From Hormiphora californensis (lineage: Eukaryota > Ctenophora > Tentaculata > Cydippida > Pleurobrachiidae), in the NCBI GenBank assembly GCA_020137815.1, contig CM035361.1:3769167-3833166 (forward strand): DNA of 64,000 nt, written 5' to 3'. Shown piece by piece: positions 11,111-25,895 of the stretch. A program made the translations under genes and the position numbers. The notes under the pieces are model-generated. The model was not told where the DNA came from. It did no database searches and worked only from the letters and a program-made list of their open reading frames with translations. Every line of letters starts with the position of its first letter. Positions within the stretch are counted from its first letter, which is position 1.

Positions 11111-14100
11111 CAGTTATTCTACCACTTTTGGGGGGACGTCATGTTGACATTTGCCATTACTCCTTGTGTTTTTTTCCCTTTGGGGTTTTGTGTCCTTGTT
11201 AGTGTGAAATTGCTACCCGGGTTTTCTTTTAAACTATAAACGTTTTTTAGCTTTTTCACGTTGTAGGTTTAAATGCCTCCCCCCCCCCCCCTCGGCTAGG
11301 GCCTCGGGTTCGGGGCCCGTGTTTTAAACCCAAAATTTTAAATCCCCCTTTGCCGGGGGGTTTTAAACCCCATTTGGGGCTATCCCCCAAGCTCGCGCTG
11401 GCGACGGGCCAAAACTTGAAAAAAGCCCCCAAGTTTACAAAGGGTTCATAGTTCATAGGGGTTGGGAAACCAAAAATTAGTACACCAATGTAGAAATTTA
11501 CCGGGGAAAAATCGGGCCATTTTGCTAGCCCTTTGATTCTTTTTTTTTATTTTCCCTTCCTTACTTTTTACCACGGGACACAGCGGAAGGCCACCGGATT
11601 TTATCCCTAAAAGGAAGAAATGGGGAATTAGTATTAAGGACCCCCACGACGTCCAAGGGCTTTAAACTCCTTGGATCTGATAAACGGTTGTTTATCCCCA
11701 AGGTCAAATTTCCCCCACGGAAGGGAAGATCTGCCAGGAAGACCAAATTTCGACTATGGCCCTCTAGAAAACCGACCCGGACCGAGGGACTTTTTTCCCC
11801 TTTTTTGGGGTTCAAAACCCCTTTTTTTCCTGTCTAAAAACTACGCTGAAAAGGCCCCCAAAACTAGGGAACTATGGTCATTTCTTAGCGCAGTACAGGA
11901 AACGAGTAAAGCCCCTCCTTGGGAAAAAAGCAAAAACCCGTCTAAAAAGACGTTTTTGGCAGAGGACTATAGGGGTTAAGCAAAGGTGAGGACAGAGTTG
12001 GAGGGGTCCCCATTTTGGGGGGGGGGATTTATCCGAAGCACCAGAGAGAGGACGGGGAAACCAGATTTAAAATAGGGGGGAAAAAGGGGTTATGGGGGGC
12101 GGGGGGATTTTTTCAAATTTTATAGTTATTTCGGAAAAGGTTTGGGGGCGGGTTTAAATTGGGGGGTAAGTTTAAAGGAGGGTAGAAAAATCCCGGGCTG
12201 GGAAATGCTAAGTCACGGAGAAGTTTGGGGGGTTTTTTTAAACGGGGGGCTCTGGAAAAAACCTGGGCAGCTAGTTTTTTTGGGGGGGGGCTCCCCGGGA
12301 AGAGGGAAAATGTTTAAAAAGGGTTTAAAACCCCTTTTTCCCAAAACCCTACAAGGGTCTACCCCACGGGTCATCAGACAGGGAAAGTCGAACACTTTTC
12401 CCCCCCGGCGGCCCAATCTTCACGGGGTTTCACTTTTGGAGGAAATCAGGGGGGGCCAAGAAGGGGATTAAGGAGGGAAAAGGTTAGGGGGAGACAGCAT
12501 CCCTCCTGAGGTTTGAAAAGGTTTTATTGGATGAGAAAATTTGCGGGGGGTTTTGGTAACGGTGTTTTAAAAGGGGAAAAGGGTATTCCAGAACAATGGC
12601 ATGAGAAACACTTTTCCTTTTCCCAAAGAAGGGCGCCCTGTCCAACCCCCCCCCCCTTTGGGAATTTACCGGGGTATTGCACTGATTTCCCAATTTTTTG
12701 GGAAAAACCCGGTTGAACAGGATGCTACTAAAAAATCGCACCGGCCCTATTTGAGACAAAAACTCCTTGACTTCCCAAAAAGGGTTTTTCCAAAGGGGGA
12801 ACGTAAAAACCACCATTCACATTTTTAAACACGGGGGAGGATACTGGGGGGTGCAGGGGAAACAACCCCCGGTGGCCAGGGCTTTAAATCACTTTGTTAA
12901 ACCCTTTGATAGTTCAACCGTTTTCCACCCCAAATAAAAATTTTAAGGGCATACGGCATCCCAAGATGCTATGGGTGTTTTATCCAATGGCTCACACTAA
13001 CACCAAAGCGCAAATCCTTACAGCTGACGGCGTTATTTCTTTTTTTGAGATCGTGGCTGGGTTTTTACAAGGGAACATTACCCCTTTTCCCCTTTATCAT
13101 ATGCCCCGGGCTATTTTTACGGGTGCACTCCGTAGGGCACCCGGAGATCGGTTTTTTACTCTGAGAAACCCGGTAAAGGGTTTGGGGAGTTGGGGGGATC
13201 CCGATTACGACCTGGCTTTTCCCGGGCGACGTGGCCCTGCTTTGGGAAAACCGGGTTTGGGGGTTAGGGGTTTTACTTTGTGAGGGTTGAAACGGTATGG
13301 AAGGGGGTTTGGTGGCTATTAACCAGAAAAAACGGGGGAGCTCAATGGAGAACATCCCAGTCCAGAGCCGGCCCTTTTTAACCCGTTAAAGGACACACCC
13401 CTCAAAACAACCCATGACTTCAAATAACCCGGGGGTTTGTGGATCAGAGATTCGAACAAGGACATCAAGAAAACCCGGGAAAAGTAAGGGATGGGTTTGG
13501 GCCCGGGCCCCGGCTTAAGAAAATCTGGAAACCCCAATCTTTAAAAACGAAATCAGTGAGGTTTTTTTGTTTTCACTGTCGAAACCGTTCTCCCATACGG
13601 ATTTTGAGACCTGGGGCCCTCACCAAACAAATGGAAAGAGTTTTAAAAGGGGGCTATACTCTTTTGTTGGAAAGGCACTTCAAAAACCCCGTGGCAACTT
13701 TCCCCAAAGACTAATGGCACGGTTTTATTTGGGATGGAGGGTTAACCCCCTTTTCAGCAAAAAAAGCGGAACGAAACTACGAAATTGCCGGAAAATGCAC
13801 CAAAGCACTCAAACTGACACTCCACAAAATCCCTTTTTTGGGGGCCTACTCACGGTCCAAAGTTACCCTGGCAAACCCCCGAAAACCTTTGTGGAGTTCA
13901 GGCAAGATAGGGTCTGGGGGAGGGCATGAAGGGAAGCTTAAATTTGGAGGGAACGTTATTTTCGTTGGGGGGGAAAACTTGTTCAAAAAGGGGTTCGGGA
14001 ATTCCACCCGCCTTAAAATCAAACGAAGTCCAAAAACCTATTAAGGAAATTTTTCAGTAAAAGCCCATTTAATACCGTTTAAAAGATTCGGGATGGTCAT

Positions 14101-14260
14101 TTTTCCGAAAGATATTTTATTTATCGCATAATTCCCCATTTAATTTGGGGATTATTATTCCGGGATAAAGATGCAACGGGATTTTTCACCCAAACTCGCG
14201 ATATTATATCCGCTAAAGAGGGGGGGGGTTATAATTGGGGAATTAATTATACTAATTTCG
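11110..14260. other. Low-quality sequence block
   Basis: Homopolymers are grossly over-represented (runs of G, A, C and T every few bases), unlike the flanks. The one recognisable coding signal, a LINE reverse transcriptase, changes frame repeatedly. This is consistent with uncorrected long-read consensus, though ancient decay cannot be excluded for the LINE itself. Confidence 0.65.
12894..13935 (+). pseudogene. Non-LTR retrotransposon reverse transcriptase, frameshifted
   Basis: The frame at 12894-13283 has the RT palm signature TADGVISFFEIVAGFLQG, a degraded form of the dGvt..F.I.aGVLQGDTLAPFLF segment. It is followed by a weak DPDYDLA at the place of the catalytic ADD motif. Further frames at 13439-13714 and 13567-13929 resemble the thumb and C-terminus (ALTKQMERVLKGGYTLLLER, then GKPPKTFVEF). 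Order and strand are collinear, so this is one LINE coding region broken by indels. The 5' part was not recognised. Confidence 0.65.
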
Positions 14261-14670
14261 CATCACGTACTCGGTATTTCCGCCTCATTTCTAAATCCAT
14301 CTTTGCGGTTTATTTTTACCTAATTCTTGATCTGTCGGCGGTCGACCTGTATACTTTTTCATGTGATAATTAGTTTCTACATACTATAACCCTTTCAATT
14401 ATAGAGCATATAAAATTTAAAAAGAACCCCCCCTATTTTTTAGTATACACCTTTCTGCACCAAAAATTTTTCTGTTTTTGAATTTATTCATTGAAATTCG
14501 CTAGGCTTGCTATTATATTTTGAGTAAAGATCGTTGTATAAATCATGGCAAATATTTAATCGTCTTTATAAGCATTTACCACTGTGAGTTATAGATGTTG
14601 TGGCCTAGGCCGCCAGCTTCAAATATTTGTCAATGGATATGAAATTGAATAGCTTGGTAGCCCAATTAGC
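14261..14670. other. No gene seen
   Basis: AT-rich sequence of normal appearance between two noisy blocks; no exon-like features. Confidence 0.4.
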
Positions 14671-14674
14671 AGTT

Positions 14675-15636
14675 AGAGAGAGAGAGAGAGAGAGAAAGAA
14701 AGGGGGAAAAAGAGAGAGAGGGGAAAAAAAGAGCGGGGAAAAGTTTAAAAAAAGAGCAAAAACAAAAAAGGGGATGGAGGGGGGGGGGGGGAAAAATTTG
14801 GGGAAAGGGTTGGGTGGGGGTTTTTTTCCCCCCCCCCCCGGGGGTGGGCCTTTTTTTTTAAGGGGGCCCCCTTGTTTCTTTCTGCGCTAATTCTTCTTTG
14901 GTTTTTCTCCCAGAAGGGAATTTTATTATCCATTTAATTTTAAAAAATTTTTTCAAATTTTTTAATACCTTTTTAAAAGCGGATTTAAATTTTTTGAATA
15001 AAAGACGTTCAAATTTTTCAGAATAGGAGTTTATATTAACTTTTCCCTTTTCTCTTTTTGGGGTCGGGCCCCTTTTCTCTCATCTCTCTCTCTCTCTCCC
15101 CTCCTCTCTCTCCCCTCTCTCCTCTTCCCCTTTTCTCTCCCCCTTTTTCTCTCTCCCTCTCTCCCCCCTCTCTCTCTTCTCTTCCCCATCTCTTCTTTCT
15201 CCTCTCTCTTCTTTCCTCTCTCTTTCCCTTTTTTTGGGTTGGCATTCCTTGTGGGGCGGGGTTTTTTTTCTTCCTCCTTTAAAATTTCGGTTCTAAGGTC
15301 GAAAAAATCGGTCGTTTTCCGGGTTGGGGGGCCCCCGGGGGGGGATTGGGGTTTTAAAATTAATTTTTGGGGGGTTTTTTTTTTTTTTTAAAAGTTTTGG
15401 TTTTTGGGTTTTTGGGTTTTTTTTTTTGGGTTTTCCCCCTACCAAAAATGAAACCCCCCAAACGGCTGCCCCCCCCGGGGAAAACCCCGGGGCCCCCTTC
15501 CCCCCCCTCGTTTGGGGGGTTTTTTTTTTTTAAAAAAACCCTCATGTTCTTTCGTCCCTCCTCTCTCTAATCATCTGTCTCTCGTCTCTCTCTCTCTCTC
15601 GGTCTCGCTCCTCTCTCTCCTCATACTCTCTCTCTG

Positions 15637-15667
<31 letters not shown>

Positions 15668-15745
15668 GTCTCTCTCTCTCTCTGTCTCTCTCTGTCTCTC
15701 TCTGTTTTTCTCTCTCTCTCTCTCTCTCGCTCTCTCTTTTTGAGT
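14675..15745. repeat. GA/CT microsatellites and low-quality sequence
   Basis: A GA-rich tract starts at 14675 and CT-rich tracts occupy about 15075-15230 and 15575-15740. The DNA between is full of homopolymer errors. Open frames here are repeat translations. Confidence 0.7.
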
Positions 15746-16440
15746 CAAGGTTGGAAATTGCTGTTGGGCGAGAAAATTTATATTTTCTTGCCTCCAAAAT
15801 ATAATATCGAGTTCTAGATTCGATAGTAAATCAATGAATTATAATTGTCGATTTTCCGGCTTCCAGGCCCATCTGCAGTGGACCTGTGAAAATTAACTTG
15901 ACAGCCGTTTCCATTTCTAATTCTGATTCATTATAAAATTTGTTGTGAAATATCAAAAGTCATGACGCATACTTCTCTGGTTTAAGAATGAGAATATGAT
16001 CATATAGTTAAAAGATTTGGTTTTCATACCAACGACCTGTTTATATAGCTACATTACAAGAAGCGCGTGACTGCATGTTCTTGAAACAATTAAACAAGAG
16101 ATACGATAATTTCGGCATTTAACCTCTCTTTCTTTTCCCTTTTTGTAAATTGGAATACTTTTTTTGCCAGTCGATTCTGACTGGTTGCCAAATAAATAAC
16201 ATGCAGAATGTGTTAGATTTTGCCAGTAATTTATTGGATGGAACCCCGGGATGGAAAACGCCACACAGCAGCTCTTGATATAATTGTTGTACAGTCAGCA
16301 TGTTTCTGTTTGCTCTAGGCGCCGATTCGGCAGCCAAAAGCACGGATAGTTTACTAATAAAGTTTTCACTGCTTTTTGCAGTTTTAATAAACTCAATTGG
16401 CGAAAAGATATCTTTCTGCAGCGTGAAATAACGCAGCTCT
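15746..16440. other. No gene seen
   Basis: AT-rich, unique-looking sequence without splice-flanked open frames. Confidence 0.4.
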
Positions 16441-16732
16441 CGTTTTCCGCATTTTATAAAGTTAGATTTTCAAATTTATATTTTATAAAGCTAGATTTTC
16501 AAATTTATATTTTATAAAGTTAGATTTTCAAATTTATATTTTATAAAGTTAGATTTTCAAAGTTATATTTTATAAAGTTAGATTTTCAAATTTATATTTT
16601 ATAAAGTTAGATTTTCAAATTTATATCTTATAAAGTTAGATTTTCAAAGTTATATTTTATAAAGTTAGATTTTTAAAGTTATATTTTCAAATTTATATTT
16701 TATAAAGTTAGATTTTATAAAGTTAGTTACTT
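16441..16732. repeat. AT-rich tandem repeat, unit about 28 bp
   Basis: About ten units of TTATAAAGTTAGATTTTCAA followed by ATTTATATT, with few changes between units. Confidence 0.85.
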
Positions 16733-17434
16733 CTCTGAATGTCATTAATTCAAGGAGTGCCATTTGCAAATCGTAATGCAATTCTTCTTAGATCTATATA
16801 ATGTAGTTGGCGAAGAGCATTATATTTTATTCCAAACAGACTAATTCTACATGTGCATGATTAAGATTATGCCAAAGAGATCACCGACGCTAATCCCTAA
16901 TTCTAATCCTAAATTTGTGCTTTTTTGTGTGTTATCTATGGATACACCTCGAGTATAATTAGCCCGCTTGTTACTTACCAGAAATCGTCTCCTAATATTG
17001 AGATTTGCTATTTTAATACACATTGCAGCTTCACGGTGTAATTCCGATTATTACATGTTTTTTTGTGATCATTTTGTGGTTCATTTTTGCTGAGCGGTCA
17101 GATTCTTTTTAATTTCAATTGGCCTCGGGTTGTGAATCCTACGATTAATTCAATTGTATCATGTATCTGGGTATTGTGGTGGATTGACGGATTGTATACT
17201 TGTATTCAGTTTGAGGCGGATATGTTATGGCGGATGTGTGCGGCACTATCATGTGGCCTGGCAAAATATCATAACTTTATCACAATATCATATTGTTAAT
17301 CACACACATATATAATATGTCCTTATTATTGTCACTTTATGTGTTATGTCACTGCCGGCCTATTGTGTTAGTCATGTTAGTCATGGCAAGTTGTAGCCAC
17401 GTACTTGATGAATTGATAAACGGTGAGCTGTGAT

Positions 17435-17502
<68 letters not shown>

Positions 17503-17880
17503 CCCCCCCCCCCCGCTTTCGAGATCTGTGATTCCTCACCGATGGTGATTGAAATTGTTGCCATCTTGTGGTTTCGGATCTTGGTTTATTAATTAGGTAT
17601 CGCAGGCTTGTCTCGTGGGAGAGTTAGAGGGAGATAGGAAGAGAGAGAGAGATAAAGATAGCGATGGAGATGGAGATCAGAGAAAGGAATAAGCTAGCTT
17701 TTCGATACATGTGTGTCGTCCGAAAATGAGATGCCTGCAGCAGTAGCCACGACGGGAACTGACATATCTTGATTGCATATCTCTCTCACGCAGTATTTTC
17801 CACTCTTTATTTGCCAGTATAGATCAGTTGGATGGGTAATATTACTCATGAGGTTGGCATGTCATATTATATGAGGTATA
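16733..17880. other. Intergenic DNA with a (CT)n tract
   Basis: No gene seen. A CT microsatellite followed by a C-run occupies about 17433-17513, and a GA-rich stretch lies at about 17620-17690. Confidence 0.5.
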
Positions 17881-18116
17881 AGGGCGGGATCACACCGAGA
17901 TCTTCGAAGAAATTTCTTCAAAGCACCAAACACAGTCACACCAAAATGTTTCGTTTGGAGCTTGCGCACGGATGGGTATTGCTAGTTTTTGAATCTGACG
18001 ACAGTGAAAAGCATACAATAGCCATCCGCGCGCAAGCACCAAATGAAACATTTTGGTGTGACTGCGTTTGGTGCTTCGAAGAAATTTCTTCGAAGATCTC
18101 GGTGTGATCGCGCCCT
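17881..18116. mobile_element. TA-flanked palindromic MITE
   Basis: TA dinucleotides at 17879-17880 and 18117-18118 flank inverted ends starting AGGGCGGGATCACACCGAGA, with GATCTTCGAAGAAATTTCTT inside each arm. TA duplication fits Tc1/mariner-type elements; this assignment is inference. Confidence 0.65.
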
Positions 18117-18119
18117 TAG

Positions 18120-19583
18120 TACCAGAGTTAGGCAGCGGATTACGGGGGCCCAGATGTATCGCCCATACCGAGTGCCCGTACCGAGCGCCCGTACCTGACG
18201 TTTGCGCATTGAAATTGTGTACTTTAGCGCGTAGCACGCGCAAAATAACTCCGCGCGGCGTGCGCGCCACACACATTTCTGCTCAGAAAAAAATCGATCA
18301 GAAAAAGTTTTTCAAGGTCGACTTTTCACGTTTTGGCTCATAACTTCTTTTCCTGATAAGATAAAGACTTCAAACCTTCACCATTCGATGGGGCTTAAAA
18401 TTTCCTTTCCAACGGTACCCAAACGAACTCTGTAGCTTATCAGGAACCGGAGATATGGTCATTTATCATAATGCCGAAGGGCCCTTACGGGGGTTATTAT
18501 CATAATTGTTCATATCTCCGGTTCCTGATGAGCTACAGAGTTCGTTTGGGTACCGTTGGAAAGGAAATTTCATTCCCCATCGAATGGCGCTAATTTGAAG
18601 TCTTTATCGCATCAGAAACAGGAGTTATGGGTCAAAACGTGAAACACCGATTTTGAAAAATTTCACGATTTTTGGTTCATCACGTTTTGGCCCATAACTC
18701 CTGTTTCTGATGCGATAAAGACTTCAAATTAGCGCCATTCGATGGGGAATGAAATTTCCTTTCCAACGGTACCCAAACGAACTCTGTAGCTCATCAGGAA
18801 CCGGAGATATGAACAATTATGATAATAACCCCCGTAAGGGCCCTTCGGCATTATGATAAATGACCATATCTCCGGTTCCTGATAAGCTACAGAGTTCGTT
18901 TGGGTACCGTTGGAAAGGAAATTTTAAGCCCCATCGAATGGTGAAGGTTTGAAGTCTTTATCTTATCAGGAAGAGAAGTTATGAGCCAAAACGTGAAAAG
19001 TCGACCTTGAAAAACTTTTTCTGATCGATTTTTTTCTGAGCAGAAATGTGTGTGGCGCGCACGCCGCGCGGAGTTATTTTGCGCGTGCTACGCGCTAAAG
19101 TACACAATTTCAATGCGCAAACGTCAGGTACGGGCGCTCGGTACGGGCACTCGGTATGGGCGATACATCTGGCCCCCGTAATCCCCGGTAGGCGGTAAAT
19201 GTTAACCAGATCTGTGAGAATTTCGCACGTTTTTCCCCATAACTCAGCCATTTCTTGACCAATTTGCAAAATCTTTGGCTCATTGGAAAGAGGACATTGA
19301 GATCTCTCAAATGAGCTCAAGAAAATTAAAATTGGCGCAAATTGCGCGGCGTGGTGGCGAAAACGCGCGTTTTGCGCCATGACGCCGCGCATTTTGCGCC
19401 GATTTTAGTTTTATTGGGCTCATTTAAAAGAGCTCAATGTCCTCTTTCCAACGCGCCCAAGATTTTGCAAATTGGTCAAGAAATGACTGAGTTATGGACA
19501 AAAACGTGGTTTTGCACGTACGTTTTCTCTCAGATCTGGTTAACATTTACCGCCTACCGTAATCCCCCGACTTAACTCTGGTC
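18120..19583. mobile_element. Large foldback element interrupted by a nested MITE
   Basis: The left arm (from ACCAGAGTTA and GGATTACGGGGG) is mirrored on the right, with the centre near 18665. The right arm is broken at 19187-19558 by a separate element; the left arm is continuous at the mirrored point. Both arms carry the module ATATCTCCGGTTCCTGAT followed by TTGGAAAGG. Frames through the arms are by-products. Confidence 0.75.
19187..19558. mobile_element. Nested MITE with 9-bp target duplication (Mutator-like)
   Basis: GTAATCCCC occurs at 19178-19186 and 19559-19567. The element ends are inverted GGTAGGCGGTAAATGTTAAC. A 9-bp duplication is typical of Mutator-like elements. The core contains inverted TTGCGCGGCG blocks similar to those of the PIF-like MITE at 5827. 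Confidence 0.75.
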
Positions 19584-19780
19584 ACTGGCGCCGCAACCCT
19601 ATCTGAGCGCACTGAGAATCAATGGGGTATGGCGCCGCCATACAGGGAGGTATAAACTATGGTCACTGGCGCGATATATCAGATGGATTGCTCTCAGCGC
19701 ATATCTGGGAGAAGCTAGCTGAGTTTATCCGCGGATAAACTGGTTTAAATCACGACGACGATCTCAAGCCGAAGGTCTTC
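19584..19780. repeat. Partial copies of the 9.9-10.2 kb repeats
   Basis: A CACTGGCGCCGC...GGCGCCGCCATACAG MITE is followed by a block with GTTTATCCGCGGATAAAC and GTTTAAATCACGACGACGAT, both also present near 10120-10160 and 24940-24990. Confidence 0.6.
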
Positions 19781-21384
19781 ACCCAAAATTACCCAAGATT
19801 ATTCAAAATAACATGAATGTCATGAATGTCATGTACCATATTTCTGATGGAACATTTTTCAGATAGTGGTCATTTCAAGACATTATACCCTCTAATATCG
19901 TGTCTACCATATCTAGATTGGCACGTGTGTTGGTTATAGTGTGTGCAGTACATGATCTCAATACCACACCTTAGCGATCTCGGATCTATATTTTATTACG
20001 TGTCACAATATGTGAGAGAAGGATATGTGAGTCACACATTGATCAGCTTCTCTCTCTCGAGTCTTCGGTATACCAATCCTCTGCTTATATATATATCCAC
20101 ACATATAGTAATGTAATAATCAACATCATTACGACCCAATTAGGAGTCAATATATAGCTAGTCTAGACCATGCAATGATTGGGCGGCGGTATATTGGCCA
20201 ACATGTTATTACATTCCAATATTTCGTATGCTAATATATAATCCATGCCAGACTATTCGTAGTCAACATTGTGCATTCGCAGTATAAAATATGTAAAATA
20301 AAACATATTCTACAACGGCTCTCTGAGGGAGGTTAAATTCGAGAGAGAGAGAGAGATCTTAGAGATCATTTTTCTCTGCGTACTGAGTTTTTTAAAGGGT
20401 TTTGTTAGTAGGAAATAACATGATTTTTAGTGTACCTGATGCAGTTTCCACGTGCTTCAATCACATTTTAGGTTAAATTCAAGAATAATATAGAATGTTT
20501 CTATATATCTTGTTCCAATATAGCAGCATGAGCTCTTTGCAAAGAGCTCATTGATTGGATGAATGAACTTGGTTAGATCACATGTGCAGATCAGAGAGAC
20601 ATCTTTGATTGGTTGTGAGTGGTACAGTAATATGACCAATCTAATAATATGATTGGATGGTTCACATTTATGAGATATGGGAATGAAAACAGTATGTTAG
20701 CTCGCTGCATGGATCATGTGTTTGATCTTGTGAACCCCTCATGCTGTAATGTTTGCCTTGTTCGACCCTGTTCCTGCACCCTGCACGGGAAATCTATAAG
20801 AACGCCTCCCTCTTATCTCTCTCTCTCTATCTCAATATATTATATACTGCAATTGTAGAAGTGCTGATCCCTTTTATCGTTTATCGTTACCAGCTCCTTG
20901 CAGAGCCAGAATTGTGCAGAAACATTTAGTTCTTTTCTTGTCGATTGACTATAACTTGACTTATAAATGTTACTGTACTCTCAATGCATCTATTATAGCA
21001 GTTCTGCCAACATAAGTGTGTTGAGTTCCTTATAACAGTGACTTGCAGCTTGCTTGAGCCTCTGATCTCCACCCGCCCCTTCGATGTTAAGGAGGGTTAG
21101 AGCATGATTACACTAGTGAAGTGACGCTAGACTACTGATGATGATGTGCGACGGGTTTCTTTTGAAAGATTCAAATTGCACGTAAATCCAAGTTTAGAAC
21201 GAGTTATTTATAGCCGAGATAAGTTTTTATAAAGGTAATATGCCAACCTTAATTTGTCAACTTAAAACATTACTCTCACTCACATATAGACTCTCGTATA
21301 ATAATAGTATATAACGATACAGATAGATAGATGAGCTGCTTGGCACACCTAGTAAATATAAGGAGATAAACAAGATAAACCAAA

Positions 21385-21385
<1 letters not shown>
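19781..21385. other. No gene seen
   Basis: AT-rich intergenic DNA with short GA and CT tracts. Small open frames lack splice context or recognisable sequence. Confidence 0.5.
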
Positions 21386-23535
<2,150 letters not shown>

Positions 23536-23592
23536 GGGGGGGAACAGTCGTGCCTGAACCTCAGTTTCAGGCACGACTGTTTTCCCCCATCA
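23536..23592. repeat. Hairpin repeat ACAGTCGTGCCTGAAC
   Basis: ACAGTCGTGCCTGAAC is mirrored by TTCAGGCACGACTGT and followed by CCCCCAT. The same terminus occurs at about 27690-27730 and, diverged, at both ends of 54672-54885. Confidence 0.6.
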
Positions 23593-24364
23593 TCTTTTCC
23601 ACTCTTGCCTGCAGTATATTGCGATCCAGTTTATCTCCACAGCTTTCAAACAAAATCTTCTTTAAAGCACGATCCCTGCATGTAATGTGGCCGGACCCCG
23701 ATTTACCGGTCGATGCTCATACAGAAAAGATATTACACGGTTAATCGGGCTCCGATCACTGTATATCTTTTATCCCACCCTCTGTTCCTCGTGTGTAATT
23801 TTGTTGTGATCCCGGGTGAGAGACCCCGTACTCAACAAGTGTATAATTGTGCGGGCAGTGTGTACACCAAATGCTCAATCATTCCCCTCTCTCCCTATAT
23901 ATAATTGTGGTTGTGGTGGTAGCAGATCGTTCGCTGCAACTGTGTGTCAATCTCAGTTGATGTCATGTAGCAATACAATATTGACATTGTTGCCGAGCCG
24001 TCACAATACTGTTCTTTTCCTCGTATGTTTGCTTTTTATTTGTCTTTTTTGTAGCTTCAAAATTTTAATTAAGTTTTAAATTTATTTAACCTAACCCGGT
24101 TTTTATTCCCCATGTATTTACAGCTGAATATACGAACATATATATTGGAAGTGAATGTCAACTGATACTAATATCTAGCTGGGGCGAGCACTATCTGCAG
24201 ATGACAATAACTATGGCAGACACTGCTTATCACACGGTAACTAATTAGTAATTAGTAATTAACTAGTAATTAATTAGCAGTTAATTAGCAGTTAATTAGT
24301 GAATAGTTAGTTATAAAATTTCACAGTTTTTATTTTACACTTTTCCTCTCAACTTTTTCCATAC
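23593..24364. other. No gene seen
   Basis: AT-rich intergenic DNA. A short TTAGTAATTAACTAG-type repeat lies at about 24235-24300. Confidence 0.4.
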
Positions 24365-25065
24365 TCTAACATGCTCTATCATGCTATATACCCTGCTAAC
24401 TTAAATAATGCGCCAGTGGCGAGAAGTCCCACTAGCGCGCTCTCAGTAAACAGCCAGTCCAGCGGCAGATTATTTCCCACTGGCAGGTTATTTATTTTTA
24501 ACTCCTACGTAACATTCAAAGTGTGTGTAAATGATCAGTTCTTACTAAAATACAGAGGGAACACTATGTGCAACACTTACACACTACATTGGAGAGAAAG
24601 AAAGGACACATTCCGTCAATTACTCTCTCTTTATCTCCCCTTTTGTCTCACTATCTCTTTCTCTGTGTTATTTGTGACATGCCCCTTATCAGGCTATTTC
24701 TTTCACTCTCTTTCCTTAGCAACTGCTTAGTAACTGTTACCAAACAGTGTACACTCAATTGTGACGTGTTTTTAACTATTTCTCAGTTCTCTTTGTGTGT
24801 TTTGATTAGTGTTCTCTCTCTTGTTGGTGTGTAATACTTGAAATAAACAACTAAAGCAGGGTATATAACCCATAAACTCTGACCACTGGCACGTTATAGG
24901 TTTAAACCCCTCCGCCTCTCCCTCGGCTCCGCCTCGGGATCGTCGTCGTGATTTAAACCAGTTTATCCGCCAGCGGCGGATAAACTCCAGCTAACTTCTC
25001 CCAGCGGCGCGCTGGGAGAAAGTTATCTGAAATAACGCGCCAGTGGCCAGAGTTTATGCCTCATA
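24365..25065. repeat. Dispersed repeat unit, copy 2 (inverted relative to 10.0-10.75 kb)
   Basis: Both hairpin-rich ends and the middle of the 10.0-10.75 kb repeat are present in reverse orientation at high identity. The middle again has an open frame (plus strand, 24371-24730) with the same SSGRLFPTGRLFIFNSY segment. Confidence 0.7.
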
Positions 25066-25071
25066 TAACAT

Positions 25072-25895
25072 GTTCTAACATGCTCTAACATGTTCTAAAA
25101 TTCTCTAACATGTTCTAACATGATGTGACATGTTCTAACATGCTCTAAAATGTTATATAACATGCTATAACATTCTCTAACATTCTCTAACATGATATCA
25201 TATCATGTTAGAACATGTCAAATATTTGACATGTTCTAACATGATCTAACATGTTCTACAACATGTTCTAGCATGCTCTAACATGTTTTAACATATTCTA
25301 ACATGTTCTCACATACTCTAACATGTTCTGTAACATGCTCTAACATGTTCTATAACATGCTTGAACATGTTCCAACATGTTCTAACATGTTTTAAAATGC
25401 TCTAACATGTTCTAACATGTTCTAACATGCTCTAAAATGTTATATAACATGCTATAACAAGTTTTAACATTTTCTAACATGCTTTAAGATGTTCTAACAT
25501 GCTCTGACTGTTCTATAACATGCTATAACATATTCTAACATGTTCTAACATGCTCTTAGCTCTAATATACTCTAACATGCTCTATAACATGTTCTAACAT
25601 GCTCTAACATGCTCTAAAATGCTCTAACATACTCTAACATACTCTAACATGCTCTATAACATGCCCTAACATGCTCTAACATGCCCTAACATGCTCTATA
25701 ATATATTCTATAAAATGCTATAACATGTTCTAATATACTCTAACATGTTCTCACATGTCCTAACATGCTCTAACATGCCCTAAAATGTTCTATAACATGT
25801 TCTATAACATGCTCTAACATGCCCTAAGTCCTAACATGTTCCATAACATGATATAACATATGTTTTAACATTCTCTCTAACATGTTCTATCTCCA
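25072..25895. repeat. TCTAACATG satellite
   Basis: About 820 bp of a degenerate 10-12 bp unit (TCTAACATGT / TCTAACATGC) with occasional ATAACATG variants. Confidence 0.9.

Noticed and set aside
18120-19583. Coding frames of 90-137 codons in the foldback
   Set aside because: Mirrored copies in both arms and non-coding composition; they are parts of inverted repeats.
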